DNA of 64,000 nucleotides from Xanthobacteraceae bacterium (GTDB lineage: Bacteria; Pseudomonadota; Alphaproteobacteria; Rhizobiales; Xanthobacteraceae). The DNA is taken from the NCBI GenBank assembly GCA_019635585.1, contig JAHBZE010000002.1:248001-312000 (forward strand). The letters run 5' to 3'. The position numbers and the translations under genes were made by a program. This document shows, piece after piece, positions 63,263-64,000 of the stretch; within the stretch, counting starts at the first letter, position 1; every line of letters begins with the position of its first letter. The notes below the pieces were generated by a model, which was not told the origin of the DNA, ran no database searches, and saw nothing but the letters and a program-made list of their open reading frames with translations.

Positions 63263-64000
63263 TCAGGCCGCGCGGTCGAACGAATTCCTTACCGAGGGAT
63301 CCGGTTCCGCGTCATTTCCGAGCAGACTCAGCAAAGCGCGTTCGGCAGCCGTCGGCCTGCCGTCCCGCATGATGCGCGAGGAAAGCCAGGCAGCGCATTC
63401 GGCCGCAATTCCTTGCCCGGCGTCGCGGCGTGGTTCGCGCGAGAACGCTTCGGTGCGCGCCCGCACTTCGCCACCCGACGCGCCCAGCATGTAATTGGTG
63501 ATCGCCCGAAAAAACAGGTCATCGAACGAGGCATCATTCTCCGAGCCTGCGACCGCGTCGTGCAGGTCGAACAGCGCTTCCGCCTCTTCCGCGGAAACAG
63601 CGCCCGTTCCGGCTTCCAGAATCCGCCGCAGCAGCGCAACGTCGCGTTGATCGAGCACACGCGAATAATGCGTCCGCCCTTCCACCGCCGGACCTTCGGC
63701 GGTGATGACTTCGCACCAGAGCTCGCGGATCGCGAAGGCGGTGAGCGCGACCGGCAATTCCGGCGCAAGTTCGACCGTGCGGATCAGTGTCTGGACGCCG
63801 CCGCGCGTCGCAATGCGGCCCCTCGGCGCGATCGCATGCATCAGCCAATCGGCTTTTTCGTCGTCGATGACACCGAAGGGTTCGGAACGGCGCAGAAGAT
63901 GATCGGCCACCGCTTCGGCGACGAAGCCGCGCCATTCGGGAGCAGGATCGGTGAATTCGCGGTCGAAGGCGATAAGCGCTTCGGCTTCGTTCCTGCCGCG
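63263..64000 (-). CDS. Hypothetical protein, N-terminus beyond window
   Basis: The frame is open to position 64000, giving about 245 residues and the true start outside. The visible part is helical and acidic, e.g. EWRGFVAEAVADHLLRRSEPFGVIDDEKADWL, VALLRRILEAGTG, FFRAITNYMLGASGGEVR and a terminal RPTAAERALLSLLGND. The pattern resembles uncharacterised alphaproteobacterial proteins with repeated helical pairs. No domain is recognised, no signal peptide can be judged. Confidence 0.7.
   Translation of the reverse strand, partial: RGRNEAEALIAFDREFTDPAPEWRGFVAEAVADHLLRRSEPFGVIDDEKADWLMHAIAPRGRIATRGGVQTLIRTVELAPELPVALTAFAIRELWCEVITAEGPAVEGRTHYSRVLDQRDVALLRRILEAGTGAVSAEEAEALFDLHDAVAGSENDASFDDLFFRAITNYMLGASGGEVRARTEAFSREPRRDAGQGIAAECAAWLSSRIMRDGRPTAAERALLSLLGNDAEPDPSVRNSFDRAA

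Overview
The window reads as chromosomal DNA of a high-GC alphaproteobacterium of the order Hyphomicrobiales (Rhizobiales), probably near the Bradyrhizobiaceae/Xanthobacteraceae. Support comes from PleD and DivK side by side, MipZ next to panC, ClpS/ClpA, EipB (DUF1849), DUF1489, DUF3572 and DUF983 proteins, a phasin, and CtrA-type TTAA-N7-TTAAC sites. I see no rRNA operon, phage, insertion sequence, integron or CRISPR array. Coding is dense, with many 4-base ATGA overlaps.

Layout. 1-10 kb: a chemoreceptor-like protein cut by the left edge, dprA, topA, RNase R with DUF983 and Nudix genes, and rpmG with its terminator. 10-20 kb: the c-di-GMP/cell-cycle pair pleD-divK, envelope protein EipB, RidA, a glycerophosphodiesterase, an N-acyltransferase-like protein, a HIT protein, azlC-azlD, and clpA-clpS. 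20-30 kb: two tandem TadG-like von Willebrand proteins, a phasin with TGCA operator boxes, a D,D-carboxypeptidase with a SPOR tail, a DnaJ/VWA pair, mipZ and panC. 30-40 kb: dodecin, a biotin-dependent carboxylase alpha subunit (probably methylcrotonyl-CoA carboxylase), kup, a patch of small stress-type or unknown proteins, and a gene-free, hairpin-rich stretch at about 38.1-38.76 kb. 40-53 kb: acyl-CoA dehydrogenase with the carboxylase beta subunit, GST, two DoxX paralogues, rhodanese, then a long minus-strand run (hydrolase, TetR, aldo/keto reductase, RraA-like, LprI-like, queC, isovaleryl-CoA dehydrogenase, two thioesterases) facing a divergent TetR gene. 53-64 kb: a membrane GGDEF/EAL protein, mgtE, tRNA-Leu(GAG), an orphan FliN-like protein, lipB, acylphosphatase, propionyl-CoA carboxylase alpha, an MgtC/DUF4010 membrane protein, and a hypothetical gene cut by the right edge.

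How it fits together. Isovaleryl-CoA dehydrogenase plus both carboxylase subunits make most of a leucine catabolism route, and PccA adds propionyl-CoA disposal, but these genes are scattered over 30 kb rather than forming one operon. PleD, DivK, MipZ and the GGDEF/EAL protein (with a perfect CtrA motif upstream) belong to the alphaproteobacterial cell-cycle and c-di-GMP circuit. I found no unmistakable new multi-gene system. The most testable novelties are regulatory (two palindromic TetR-type operators, PhaR-like boxes, CtrA sites), the diverged TadG pair, and two unexplained hairpin-forming non-coding stretches.
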